DNA from: Pteria penguin
Lineage: Eukaryota > Mollusca > Bivalvia > Pterioida > Pteriidae
Direction of reading: 5' to 3'
Assembly (NCBI GenBank): GCA_035048485.1
Contig: CM068582.1
Coordinates: forward strand, 19,665,570-19,729,569
DNA: 64,000 bases
The translations under genes and the position numbers were made by a program. Numbering within the stretch: position 1 is the first letter of the stretch; each line of letters starts with the position of its first letter. Shown piece after piece: positions 41,301 through 45,115 of the stretch. Below the pieces are notes generated by a model. It searched no databases. It was given only the letters and a program-made list of their open reading frames with translations, and was not told the DNA's origin.

Positions 41301-41706
41301 CAGTCAGTAGGGTTTGGTGTGCTCTGGTTATGAGCATACTTAGCAGTCAGTAGGGTTTGGTCTGCCCTGGCTATGAGAATACTTACCAGTCAGCAGGGTT
41401 TGGTCTGCTCTGGTTTTGAGCATACTTGCCAGTCAGTAGGGTTTGGTCTGCTCTGGTTATGAGCATACTTACTAGTCAGCAGGGTTTGGTCCGCACTGGT
41501 TATGAGCATAATTAGCAGTCAGTAGGGTTTGGTGTGCTCTGGCTATAATCATACTTACCAGTTTGTAGGGTTTGGTCTGCTCTGGTTATGAGCATACATG
41601 TACTTACCAGTCAGTAGGGTTTGGTCTGTAGAGGTCACCAGTATCGAATTCCCAGTTTGTAAGAGATTGATAAGTCCTTGGTTGTCGGAAGAGGACATCT
41701 TCTCTA
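3398..41706 (-). CDS. NFAT5: NFAT5-like transcription factor gene (Rel/NFAT family), 11 coding exons, 3' end incomplete
   Basis: Rel-homology transcription factor of the NFAT5/TonEBP type; the family binds GGAAA-type sites in the nucleus as a dimer and in vertebrates drives the osmotic-stress response. Coding pieces in order (minus strand): 41698-41608, 31738-31667, 26879-26000, 21839-21578, 18323-18133, 17298-17126, 16025-15829, 10522-10399, 8219-8142, 6885-6479, 5303-3398. Every junction has GT...AG ends and matching phase, giving about 1,460 codons against about 1,500 in human NFAT5. Rel domain is about residues 385-555, IPT about 557-664, and a Q/N-rich tail follows. [15 protein letters not shown] is the NFAT DNA-recognition loop, and [14 protein letters not shown] and [11 protein letters not shown] are closer to NFAT5 than to NFATc1-4. 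No clear PxIxIT calcineurin-docking motif was seen, as expected for NFAT5. The terminal exon is uncertain. Exons were assembled by eye without transcript data. Confidence 0.93.
5385..5760. mobile_element. AT-rich MITE-like segment with CTTACGAA/TTCGTAAG palindromes
   Basis: Repeated CTTACG, TTCGTAAG and CTTAAG motifs occur through the segment. CCTTTTCATAAA near the left end is mirrored as TTTATGAAAAGG near the right end, suggesting imperfect long inverted repeats. No coding capacity; class not assignable. Confidence 0.45.
5784..6010 (-). mobile_element. tRNA-headed SINE, family 1
   Basis: The antisense copy begins with a (TGAT)n-type tail followed by TATTGTTTCATGTCACTC and ends with a decayed B-box region (GGAGTCGAACCAGCC). 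It shares its body with the copies at 11781, 29011 and 32205. Confidence 0.75.
6479..6885 (-). CDS. NFAT5: NFAT5-like exon 10 (C-terminal region)
   Basis: 407 nt, acceptor TTTGTTAACAG|AAGC, donor CTAAGG|GTCAGT, phase 1 in and 0 out, residues about 690-825. It begins [20 protein letters not shown] and ends KMAEAILR. It is Q/S-rich at first, then a more ordered, charged part ([20 protein letters not shown] and [19 protein letters not shown]) that looks helical. It continues directly into the exon 11 transactivation-like region. Confidence 0.9.
6886..8012. other. Intron 9 region of the NFAT5-like gene
   Basis: Contains a degenerate start of the GGGCCTATATCG element family at about 7085-7215, and between 7260 and 7800 pieces of dispersed repeats ending in ACAGACAGACATT-like tails with a TGACCTTGACCTC motif at 7681. 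No gene seen. Confidence 0.6.
7954..8211. repeat. Exact 129-bp tandem duplication covering exon 9
   Basis: Two adjacent 129-bp copies (7954-8082, 8083-8211) with no difference visible by eye, each holding an exon 9 body, its donor and intron sequence. Identity implies a recent event or an assembly or haplotype artefact. Confidence 0.95.
8013..8085 (-). pseudogene. Duplicated copy of exon 9 (frame-incompatible)
   Basis: Segments 7954-8082 and 8083-8211 look identical over 129 bp. The downstream copy on the transcribed strand keeps the exon body and donor but lost the native acceptor and first 8 exon bases. The junction created a new acceptor-like TATGCAG|AAAATT. Using it after exon 8 or exon 9 (both exit in phase 1) gives an immediate TAA, so inclusion would end the protein just after the IPT domain. 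It may be unused, or a poison exon. No splice data are available. Confidence 0.8.
8142..8219 (-). CDS. NFAT5: NFAT5-like exon 9 (post-IPT linker)
   Basis: 78 nt, acceptor TTTTGTTTTAAAG|CC, donor CCCCAG|GTAGGA, phase 1 in and 1 out. It encodes [19 protein letters not shown], then VQVNVSP. The VKKE-type motif just after the IPT domain is also present in vertebrate NFAT5. The exon lies almost entirely inside the upstream copy of an exact 129-bp tandem duplication; only its first 8 bases and the acceptor fall outside. Confidence 0.85.
8812..8985 (+). mobile_element. SINE-like copy with degenerate tRNA B-box
   Basis: GATCCGAGTTCC-like box (ATCCGAGTTCCATTCCC) followed by GTGTCACTAAG, then a tail GAAAGTGACATAAAACCCC and CAATTAAC. 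Similar endings are seen at 26946 and 47438. Confidence 0.5.
9560..10375. repeat. AGGTCA-rich dispersed repeat with a terminal ACAGACAGAC-like tail
   Basis: Opens with AAGCTGTCCCAATGGGACA and GCAACAAAGTTGAAACATGC, then 4-5 units of TGACCTTGACC...GGTTCAAGGTCATGACACACCC, and ends in ATAGACAAACAGACATACGG followed by CCCCAAACCTTG. The same order of parts is found at 27684. Confidence 0.85.
10399..10522 (-). CDS. NFAT5: NFAT5-like exon 8 (second half of IPT/TIG domain)
   Basis: 124 nt, acceptor TGTTTTAG|ACTCATC, donor CCCCAA|GTAAGT, phase 0 in and 1 out. It encodes [19 protein letters not shown], then [14 protein letters not shown] and PFYYTP, the final IPT strands. It is too short for a simple ORF search and was found by extending the protein from exon 7. 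It sits next to the left end of an AGGTCA-rich repeat block (9,560-10,375). Confidence 0.93.
10523..11780. other. Intron 7, first part
   Basis: Degenerate repeat material at 10680-10900 and 10930-11290 (TTGACCTTCGACCTTTTGACC and a GACGAGCAGACAAATGGAC tail before CCTCCCCCC). No gene signal; 11291-11780 shows nothing recognisable. Confidence 0.55.
11781..12050 (-). mobile_element. tRNA-headed SINE, family 1 (best-preserved head)
   Basis: Read on the minus strand it starts GGCCTAGTGGATGAGG (A-box-like) and has GAGGTTCGATTCCCGCCC (B box), then a body with CTGTTTTGCTTTCGGATGAG, and ends at a (TCAATCAG)-type tail. This is the clearest internal pol III promoter in the family here. Confidence 0.85.
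12061..12788. other. Intron 7, no recognised feature
   Basis: AT-rich. A weak similarity to other dispersed repeats (CAAGGTCAGTTTTC near 12280) is all I can see. Confidence 0.5.
12789..13204 (+). mobile_element. Family 1 SINE carrying an internal 45-bp VNTR
   Basis: Begins GTGTGAACTAGTGGATGAGG (tRNA A-box-like), continues with TTTTGGATGAGACGGTAAAAA, then five head-to-tail 45-bp units at 12871-13095, then the usual 3' body (GTAGGTCTGTTGCAAAGG, CACCATATACGTGAAATAA) and an AATCAATCAA tail. The unit corresponds to a single-copy segment of other family members (GTGTCATGG...AAAGATCCCTCACTGC). Confidence 0.9.
12871..13095. repeat. 45-bp minisatellite, 5 copies
   Basis: Units start at 12871, 12916, 12961, 13006 and 13051 and run TTCCTGTGTCACAGTAGAC to GATCCCTTACTGC. 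Four look identical and the last has one A-to-G change. As 45 is divisible by three, several frames stay open across it. Confidence 0.97.
13390..13860. repeat. About 150-bp repeat, 3 degenerate copies
   Basis: Recurring AACTTGACCTTTCAGAAATGACC, CTTAACCTAAATAACA and TTCTGATGAAAGG blocks. A related stretch occurs at 16500-16830. Confidence 0.85.
14155..15373. mobile_element. 1.2-kb non-autonomous element, copy A
   Basis: Starts ACAAGAGGCCAAGTGGGCC then TATATCGCTCACCTGAG and ends with a 15-bp-stem hairpin, TAGCTCACTTGAGCC-TTT-GGCTCAGGTGAGCTA. GCTCACCTGAG occurs at both ends in inverted orientation. Before the hairpin is a GACGGACGACGAC-rich stretch. It has no long ORF. The copy at 23162 is about 97% alike by eye. 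Transposon class is unresolved; the 3' hairpin next to CTAA is loosely Helitron-like, but no 5' TC end is seen. Confidence 0.8.
15374..15828. other. Intron 7, end
   Basis: A degenerate dispersed-repeat fragment with TATGACCTTGACCTTTGACC at about 15567; nothing else recognised. Confidence 0.55.
15829..16025 (-). CDS. NFAT5: NFAT5-like exon 7 (first half of IPT/TIG domain)
   Basis: 197 nt, acceptor GTTTTTCAG|CTCAA, donor CAGCCT|GTAAGT, phase 1 in and 0 out. The split codon gives [11 protein letters not shown]; then come [27 protein letters not shown] and the acidic turn DNDDDK. This matches the immunoglobulin-like IPT domain used by NFAT5 for dimerisation and DNA encirclement. Confidence 0.95.
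16355..16442. mobile_element. 88-bp MITE-like inverted repeat
   Basis: Left arm GAAGTAAGGGGCAATACCGG and right arm CCGGTATAAGACCCCTTAC are inverted copies separated by about 45 bases. Confidence 0.6.
16500..16830. repeat. Degenerate CCTTGACC-type repeat
   Basis: Two or three units with TGACCTTGCAGAAATGACCTT or a similar core, CCCTGTCCCAAGAAACATTTG and GATATGAG. Related to the array at 13390. Confidence 0.75.
17126..17298 (-). CDS. NFAT5: NFAT5-like exon 6 (end of Rel DNA-binding domain)
   Basis: 173 nt, acceptor GATATTGTAG|T, donor TGTA|GTGAGT, phase 2 in and 1 out. It encodes [18 protein letters not shown], a lysine-rich [10 protein letters not shown] segment, then [13 protein letters not shown] and [10 protein letters not shown], matching the last strands of the NFAT Rel-N domain before the IPT domain. 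Confidence 0.95.
17299..18132. other. Intron 5 of the NFAT5-like gene
   Basis: A short hairpin-prone segment near 17702-17770 (CACACAGAACTGTGTGTG then TTCACACACA); otherwise no recognised content. Confidence 0.55.
18133..18323 (-). CDS. NFAT5: NFAT5-like exon 5 (Rel domain core)
   Basis: 191 nt, acceptor CTGTCCTTCAG|TTATG, donor GCTTC|GTAAGT, phase 0 in and 2 out, residues about 436-499. It encodes [19 protein letters not shown], then [14 protein letters not shown] and [12 protein letters not shown]. The [14 protein letters not shown] signature is the clearest marker for NFAT5 rather than calcineurin-regulated NFATs, which have a different loop here. Confidence 0.95.
18478..19153 (-). mobile_element. 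Penelope-like retroelement fragment with about 110-bp terminal inverted repeats
   Basis: CTGTTAGTTGAAGCTCTTT at 18478 is mirrored at 19153, and the inverted similarity runs about 110 bases inward (to about 18590 and from about 19041), with few mismatches. Between the arms the minus strand encodes a GIY-YIG endonuclease domain. Inverted terminal repeats plus GIY-YIG are typical of Penelope-like elements; the reverse transcriptase part is missing. It is inserted within another dispersed repeat, whose GTTGAAACAT and ATAATTCA parts flank it. Confidence 0.8.
18739..19100 (-). pseudogene. GIY-YIG endonuclease domain of a Penelope-like element (truncated)
   Basis: About 120 open codons without an ATG, ending in TAA at 18741-18739. 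Visible motifs: [17 protein letters not shown] (zinc-binding-like cysteines and the YIG-type YVG), [20 protein letters not shown] with histidines in the expected place, a downstream Glu (IIIEMFTN), then [16 protein letters not shown], the characteristic end. The reverse transcriptase that should precede it is absent, and the first GIY strand is unclear. Too short and start-less for an ordinary ORF call. Confidence 0.8.
19154..20120. other. Intron 4, middle
   Basis: The right flank of the interrupted dispersed repeat up to about 19290; the rest is AT-rich with nothing recognisable. Confidence 0.5.
20120..21235. repeat. GGGTTAAYAGCAGTAAT-type minisatellite split by an inserted element
   Basis: Degenerate units such as GGGTTAATAGCAGAAATG occur at 20138-20237 and resume at 20852-20882 and 21130-21235. 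The AGAGCTGTCC element sits between the first two blocks. Confidence 0.7.
20239..20848. mobile_element. AGAGCTGTCC...GGGGGGTATA dispersed element, nearly complete
   Basis: Begins TAGAGCTGTCCTAATGGGAC, contains several 'TTATGGCTAAGGTTAA' and CATGGAATACACATGT modules, a GACACACAGACAGGCAGAC tail, and ends CCAATATATCCCCCC...GGGGGGTATAATAA. Its borders are well defined because it interrupts a minisatellite. Relatives: 9560, 27684, 33310 and 58775 (inverted end). Confidence 0.75.
21578..21839 (-). CDS. NFAT5: NFAT5-like exon 4 (start of Rel DNA-binding domain)
   Basis: 262 nt, acceptor GGTTATGTAG|GACAG, donor GTAGAG|GTAAGG, phase 2 in and 0 out. It encodes the linker ([12 protein letters not shown]...) and the first Rel-domain strands: [19 protein letters not shown], then [15 protein letters not shown], the recognition loop whose Arg, Tyr and Glu contact DNA in NFAT structures, then [12 protein letters not shown] 46-bp tandem array starts directly at its acceptor on the intron side, and the real acceptor resembles the end of an array unit. 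Confidence 0.95.
21841..22335. repeat. 46-bp minisatellite, about 10 copies, abutting the exon 4 acceptor
   Basis: The plus-strand unit reads ACATACAAGTAAACAATAAAG to ATCAACATACAACACAAACCC. On the transcribed (minus) strand each unit contains CTTTATTG...TATGTAG|GG, like the genuine exon 4 acceptor CTTTATTGGTTATGTAG|GA, which is effectively the last unit. Copies next to the exon are more diverged (47-50 bp) than those in the middle. Confidence 0.95.
22336..23161. other. Intron 3, no recognised gene
   Basis: A T-run at 22350 and a degenerate piece resembling the ATATTCTCTTGC...GTGTTCTTG repeat at 22940-23000; otherwise nothing. Confidence 0.5.
23162..24405. mobile_element. 1.2-kb non-autonomous element, copy B
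   Basis: Same ends and hairpin as the copy at 14155 and about 97% alike by eye. Differences are mostly single bases, homopolymer length and an extra 17-base duplication (TCATTGAAATGACTT) near 23990. The high identity of two copies 9 kb apart in one gene suggests recent transposition or gene conversion. Confidence 0.8.
24406..25999. other. Intron 3, remainder
   Basis: Contains degenerate repeat pieces (24480-24720; 25020-25240, a GGAATGGAACTAAAAAC motif shared with the 30228 element) and a decayed SINE body at 25730-25800. Open frames overlap these repeats and look non-coding. Confidence 0.5.
26000..26879 (-). CDS. NFAT5: NFAT5-like exon 3 (N-terminal regulatory region)
   Basis: 880-nt exon, acceptor TTGTATTTCAG|GT and donor CTAGG|GTAGGT, phase 1 in and 2 out, residues about 55-348. 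It encodes a Ser/Thr/Asn-rich, probably disordered stretch with SP sites, an acidic patch ([21 protein letters not shown]) and a basic cluster KRKS near the end that could add to a nuclear localisation signal. In-frame stops bound the reading frame on both sides, close to the splice sites (TAG just after the donor). The rest of the protein follows through exon 4 as SLLG|TVSTSTS. Confidence 0.85.
26946..27200 (+). mobile_element. tRNA-headed SINE, family 2, with duplicated 3' body
   Basis: Starts GTTTGGTGTAGTGGTTAAG (A-box-like) with GATTCAGTTCCTGGG as a B-box remnant. The GGTTGGTTACCTCCTGC to CACCAATCAATCAAC body is present twice in tandem. The same family occurs at 47438. Confidence 0.8.
27201..27683. 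other. Intron 2, no recognised feature
   Basis: AT-rich sequence without gene or repeat signals that I can name. Confidence 0.5.
27684..28060. repeat. AGAGCTGTCC/AGGTCA dispersed element, partial
   Basis: Opens CTAGAGCTGTCCTTACTGG and GCAACAAAGTTGAAACATGC, followed by two TGACCTTGACC...GGTCATGACA units. It ends at the MITE that starts at 28094. Confidence 0.8.
28094..28317. mobile_element. 224-bp MITE with about 33-bp terminal inverted repeats, copy 1
   Basis: Left end GTGAAACCCTGTAAGGGGT and right end ACCCTTACAGGGCTTCAC are inverted, and the similarity continues into GGTGAAC/GTCACC. The interior is the reverse complement of the interior of the copy at 43562, although the outside flanks of the two copies are in the same orientation. 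Confidence 0.85.
28318..29010. other. Intron 2, flank shared with 43,818-43,881, then unassigned
   Basis: 28318-28381 resembles the sequence after the MITE at 43562 (AATAAAGATATGGTTTTAAT). A degenerate GGACGGACAGACAGACG tail occurs at 28578. Nothing else recognised. Confidence 0.55.
29011..29275 (+). mobile_element. tRNA-headed SINE, family 1
   Basis: GATGTAGCCCAGAGGAAGAGG head with GGTTCGACTACC B-box remnant, CTTTCATATGAGACAGTAAAAACCC body, AAAGATCCCTCACTGC, then CATATTATATATATGAAATAA and an AATTAATCAATC tail. Confidence 0.85.
29435..29542. repeat. 54-bp tandem duplication
   Basis: Two 54-bp copies starting TATAAAATGACAATAAAC, differing at one or two bases. Confidence 0.9.
29543..30227. 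other. Intron 2, no recognised feature
   Basis: AT-rich with scattered short open frames; nothing recognised. Confidence 0.5.
30228..31348. mobile_element. Divergent relative of the 1.2-kb hairpin-ended element
   Basis: Starts AACAAGAGGCCCAAATGGGCC and TATATCGCTCACCTGA, and ends TAGCTCACTTGAGCC-TTC-AGCTCAGGTGAGCTA. Inside, a block of about 480 bp (poly-C, TCTTGGAAGTCTTAAAAAATTC ... GGAACCAAAAATA) is present twice, at about 30300 and 30800, so this subfamily carries an internal duplication. Confidence 0.8.
31667..31738 (-). CDS. NFAT5: NFAT5-like exon 2 (72 nt, symmetric phase 1-1)
   Basis: Acceptor GACTTTACAG|TG and donor AGTG|GTAAGA flank exactly 24 codons encoding a Ser/Thr/Gly-rich peptide ([19 protein letters not shown]...). 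Entry phase 1 fits exon 1 and exit phase 1 fits exon 3. Because both phases are equal, skipping this exon also keeps the frame, so it could be an alternatively used cassette. It belongs to the N-terminal regulatory region, which is poorly conserved in this family, so there is no domain match. Support rests on splice sites, phase and an open frame. Confidence 0.75.
31739..32204. other. Intron 1, next to exon 2
   Basis: No recognised feature. Confidence 0.5.
32205..32455 (+). mobile_element. tRNA-headed SINE, family 1
   Basis: CAGGGTTGAGTCCCACTC B-box remnant, TTTCGGATGAGATAGTAAAAACC, AAAGATCCCTCACTGC, CACCATATACGTGAAATA and a clear (AATC)n tail (ATCAATCAATCAATAAA). The 5' head is truncated. 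Confidence 0.85.
32705..32795. promoter_or_regulatory. CpG-rich patch inside intron 1
   Basis: Six CpGs fall within about 25 bases around 32758-32782 (TCGCACGCGCGGTCGCG), in a window otherwise poor in CpG. On the minus strand it is followed by GGAATGGAG and then GTCACG|GTATGT, a plausible donor. The short frame MEIAKVT ends in phase 0 and fits neither exon 2, 3 nor 4 in frame. It could be an alternative non-coding first exon or an unrelated element. Confidence 0.3.
33310..33715. repeat. AGAGCTGTCC-family element fragment
   Basis: Two modules with GAAAAAGTTACATTGCAG, AGATCAAAGGTCACGGTCAAGG and ATGATAAAAAAATACTGGTAC, then a GACAGACGGACAGACAAATG tail; repeated in part at 33850. Confidence 0.75.
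33716..34869. other. Intron 1, repeat debris
   Basis: 34555-34702 is a decayed 3' end of the hairpin-ended element (GGACGGATGATGGACAAACG then TAGCTAACTTTAAGCC); the rest is unassigned. Confidence 0.55.
34870..35580. repeat. AGGTCA-rich array, about 5 units of about 130 bp
   Basis: Same family as 420-1545: TGACCTTGACCTTTGACC, GGTCATGACACACCCTTGGG and TCCTAAGTAACAA modules, ending in ACTGGACAGACAGACAGAC. It lies on the intron-1 side of the 43-bp array. Confidence 0.9.
35848..41629. repeat. 43-bp minisatellite, about 134 copies, built on the exon 1 donor junction
   Basis: Strict 43-bp period over 5.8 kb in intron 1, ending at and overlapping exon 1. On the transcribed strand each unit has about 21 bases matching the exon 1 end (ACCAAACCCTACTGACTG) and about 22 matching its intron start (GTAAGTATGCTCATAACC). 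By hand count about 25 units read CTG|GTAAGT and about 20 read CTG|GTATGT; a few are CTA|GTAAGT, about nine CTG|GCAAGT, and the rest CTGCTAAG or CTGTTAAG (donor lost). Donor-competent units are denser toward the exon. Multi-unit blocks recur at exact multiples of 43. Confidence 0.97.
41608..41706 (-). CDS. NFAT5: NFAT5-like exon 1 (first coding exon)
   Basis: ATG at 41698-41696 opens 30 codons plus one base (phase 1). The peptide begins [18 protein letters not shown] and recalls the SDxxxLLS-type start of vertebrate NFAT5. The donor is CTG|GTAAGT, with GT at 41607-41606. Upstream of the ATG is TTTTATATTAG|TAGAGAAG, a good acceptor at 41708-41707, so at least one 5'UTR exon probably lies at higher coordinates. 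The last 21 exon bases plus the first intron bases are the ancestor or sibling of the 43-bp unit repeated about 134 times immediately downstream. Whether the array grew from the exon or the exon end was taken from the array cannot be decided here. Confidence 0.8.
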
Positions 41707-41934
41707 CTAATATAAAACAAAATATAATCATACAGTTACTGGTAATATAATATTATATTCAGATTTCTAGTGATACCCAATATGATATAATTCAAAACTT
41801 TGAACTTTTTTGTCATCATGTGAAAAGAAATATGCATTACTGTGTGCTTAGACAGTCAGAGCAATAGTGTATACATCATTTACAATTACCTGTAGTATAT
41901 TTTATGACAAAAGAGCTCTCAGGACAGATTTAAG
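41707..41934. other. Sequence upstream of exon 1, no recognised feature
   Basis: Contains the exon 1 acceptor tract on the minus strand and otherwise nothing I can name. Confidence 0.5.
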
Positions 41935-42860
41935 TACTGTATGTGTACTTATTTTAGCGGGATTCATATTTTAGCGCAATTAGCATTGTTCAAAGTGCGC
42001 TAATTCATGACTACGCTAATATAAAGTACATGAGATCGATAGAATTACATGGGCACTTCAGTTTCAACTCTATAGATATGTGTATCAAATAACTATCAGG
42101 AACAAATTCCTCATTTATTTTAATAAAGCATAAAGAGGACACAAGTAACGATCGATTAAAGATGTTTGTATTACCGGACACTGTCGATATGATTATCACA
42201 AAACCAACGCAAGAATTATAATAACGTGGTTTGAAGTTTAGGAATTAATCCCCCACTATGCATATCGCTTTTACAATACCGTCTATTACGTAATTATAGG
42301 CAAAGAGCGGTCAGCGATACAAGTAATTTATCTCATATCAACTTATGAAAACAATGGCTTCGTCTGTAAAACGTAAGAATGGCATTTTGTTTTCTATATG
42401 TCTTTCTTTAAAAAAATTATTACTTATCATTATAACTAAGTGTTTTGCATTAAATGATATGGTAGGTTATTGGATAAACATGAATGAAATGAGGCTGTAT
42501 TTGATTCACTGCATATACTGTGAGTAAGGTAATTGACCCGACGCTTGTCATCCAAGCCAATCAACGGTTTAACAACTCCAGGTACATGTACTCGCTAATC
42601 ATGTCCAATGGCAAACGTGTCATACCAGCCGATTCGATAATCGCACGTGTGGCATATATTTCAATTCCTCGTAAGTAAGATACTTAAATGCACTATTTTT
42701 AACCCCAAAACTGTTTTGAAGGCGCTGATTTAATGGATAAATTGCGCTAATCGAACATGACAAATGCGCTAATTCATGACTACGCTAAAATACTGCCGAC
42801 CCCTCTTTCGAGCATTTTGCGCTAAAATTTGATTGCGCTAATATATGTACACGTACAGTA
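41935..42860. mobile_element. 0.93-kb element with TACTGTA...TACAGTA inverted ends and TAGCGC motifs
   Basis: Left end TACTGTATGTGTACTTATT TTAGCG and right end CGCTAATATATGTACACG TACAGTA are inverted over about 55 bases. A 24-base subterminal motif (GCGCTAATTCATGACTACG) occurs at both ends in the same orientation (about 41996 and 42764). No convincing transposase; non-autonomous. It lies about 240 bases upstream of NFAT5-like exon 1. Confidence 0.7.
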
Positions 42861-43561
42861 TCATATTCCAGTGAACATGTACTTAAGTCCCCTTTTTTCA
42901 TAGTAAAGCCCCCTTTTTTCAGAGGACATGTAATTTTTTATATACCAGTACATAAAAGATATGAATATGATCAAGGTTAAAATCATGGTCTAGGTCACAA
43001 AGTAGATGATAAAAACATGAAAGCTGTATCTCTCACTACTCAAAACTAAAGATATGGTCAAAGTAGAAGTTTTTGAAAATGGACCCTATTTTCAAGTTTG
43101 AGGTCACAATGTAAGAATATATGGTATCAATCAAAACATCTAGTCATAAGAATTACATTCAATTTATATAAACAGGTTGGGCACATCCCTTGAAAGAGAG
43201 ATATTCCCTGTTTAGAGAGATATTGCATTAGCATTTAAAAAATTGTCTCTTTAGAGAGGGATTTTTTCCAGCTTAATGCCTGAGTTCCTTAATACTAAAA
43301 ATCAAAATTTTGGAATTTTTATTTGAAAATGAAAAGCACATATCTTTACAATGCTCTAAACAATATTTGTAAAGAATGTTTGGAATTTCTGTCAACCGTT
43401 TTTGTGTTTATAGCTGCAGAGGTTTTACATCATCAAACTTGAAAATAGTATTTCCTACAGGTCAACATCTTTTACAAACATTGTTCAGTATGTACTGAAT
43501 GTGCAATTTTAAGTTTCAGGTCAAATATGAAAAATTAGATTTTTTAGTTCTTGGAAGATCT
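42861..43561. other. No gene; degenerate repeat
   Basis: Weak AGGTCA-family similarity at 42960-43150 and a motif GAGAGATATTCCC near 43198-43270; nothing coding. Confidence 0.5.
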
Positions 43562-43817
43562 GGGAAACCCCATAAGAGGCCATGTTCTGGTGAACTCTGA
43601 TGACGTTTCAGTCACCAAAACCGTTATTTCCCATAGCCAATCAATAACTCTACTAGGTACATGATAGTGACGCAATATGTAACAAACACTGTTGAAAAAC
43701 TACCTTGTGGGTCATGCATGCTGTGGATGTTAATTTCATTCCTAGGAATTTGTAGCCGATCTACTGACTGGCTGAAAATCAGAGTTCACCAGAACATGAC
43801 CCCTTACAGAGTTTCAC
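43562..43817. mobile_element. MITE with about 35-bp terminal inverted repeats, copy 2 (interior inverted)
   Basis: Left end GGGAAACCCCATAAGAGGCC and right end GACCCCTTACAGAGTTTCAC. The interior reads as the reverse complement of copy 1 at 28094, while 43818-43881 matches the right flank of copy 1 in the same orientation. Confidence 0.8.
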
Positions 43818-43881
43818 TAGACCTCTATCCAAAATGGGACATATAGAGAAGGCGGAATAAAGATATGGTTTTAATCAGATT

Positions 43882-44889
43882 GCTAAAAATAAAATCTCAG
43901 GATCAAAAGATAACAAATTTTAGATATGTTTTAGTCCATGAAGTCCTTTTACATATGTAAAATTAATGCAAATACAATAAAATTATTGTTAAAATGAGTA
44001 TGACTGTGCATATCGATGTCATCAAAAATACCTATGAAATTCTCCAAGGCCAGTCAAAACAGACAATTAGACGATGATGAGAATGAGGATAAGGGGAGTA
44101 GGAGAAGGATTCTGAGAATAAAATACTTTTTTCTGAAAACTCTGCTGTTAAATATACCCTACTGACCAGTAGTGTAACAAGTTTTCAGAAAGACTGCTGT
44201 ATGATACATGTACATGCTCTTCCTAAAGCTTGTCCAAGCAGACTAAGAATGTACTACATATATATTCAAGAAAAGAAACACAGTCAAGTTTCTAAACATA
44301 TTCAGCAAAATGGTCAGAGTGTATACTTGGATGAAGAACAACAATACACAATATGTCAAGTGAGAATGTGCATATTCCACTTTGAAATTTTTAATAACTT
44401 CTGTAGGCAGTTTAATGCTTAAGCTTGCTTTTGAGAGTTCTGTTTTATTAATGGACATGTTCTCTTCAAGTAGAAACACTACTGTTTTATTACAATTTTG
44501 TGTTGCATGCTTGGGTCTATATTTTGAAGTTTTGTGATTTGGATTTATTGATTGCCATTTTTAATGTGAACAATAGGACTCAGATTTCAGACTATTACAA
44601 TGTGAGAACAAAGCTTGGGTATAAACAAAAATACAAGAAAATTGTGAAAACATCTTACTCTTTTTTAACAGTTATGACATTTGCACTTCATAATAATGAA
44701 GAGAAGGATGGAGAAACACTCAGCTGGTAAAGCATTATCCATTGATCTACTCATCTTTCAAAACCTCCCTTGTACATGACCTCAATCCTCAATTCATAAA
44801 ATTAATAACTTAAGTTATGCACCACAATACTTAGGACTGTACTGTTGTACACATTCATGCTTGTCTGTCAAAAAATAAAGAATAAAAAA
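43882..44889. other. No recognised feature
   Basis: AT-rich; two short open frames at 44201-44422 and 44500-44730 show no domain and no splice context. Confidence 0.45.
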
Positions 44890-45115
44890 TAATGCAGGAG
44901 AGGAATGGGAAAAGGAGAGAGAGACTGGAAAGAAAAAAAAGGGGGATAGAAAGATACAAAGTCAAAGGTTGGGAAAAGTGAGACAGGGAAAAAAAACATG
45001 GGCTGGGAAGAGTTATGGAAAAAAGCGGGATAGAAAGACACAAAGTTAAAGGTTGGGAAAAGTGAGACAGGGAAAAAACATGGGCTGGGAAGAGATATGG
45101 AGGTGGGCGGAGGCA
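44890..45115. repeat. Purine-strand tract with two 84-bp tandem units
   Basis: Plus strand is almost wholly A/G. Units starting at 44943 and 45027 share GGGATAGAAAGA, AAAGGTTGGGAAAAGTGAG and ACATGGGCTGGGAAGAG. Such tracts can form triplex or H-DNA; that role is not shown here. Confidence 0.85.

Noticed and set aside
35848..41629. CRISPR-like array (43-bp period)
   Set aside because: There are no unique spacers; the whole 43-bp period is repeat, and the context is a eukaryotic intron.
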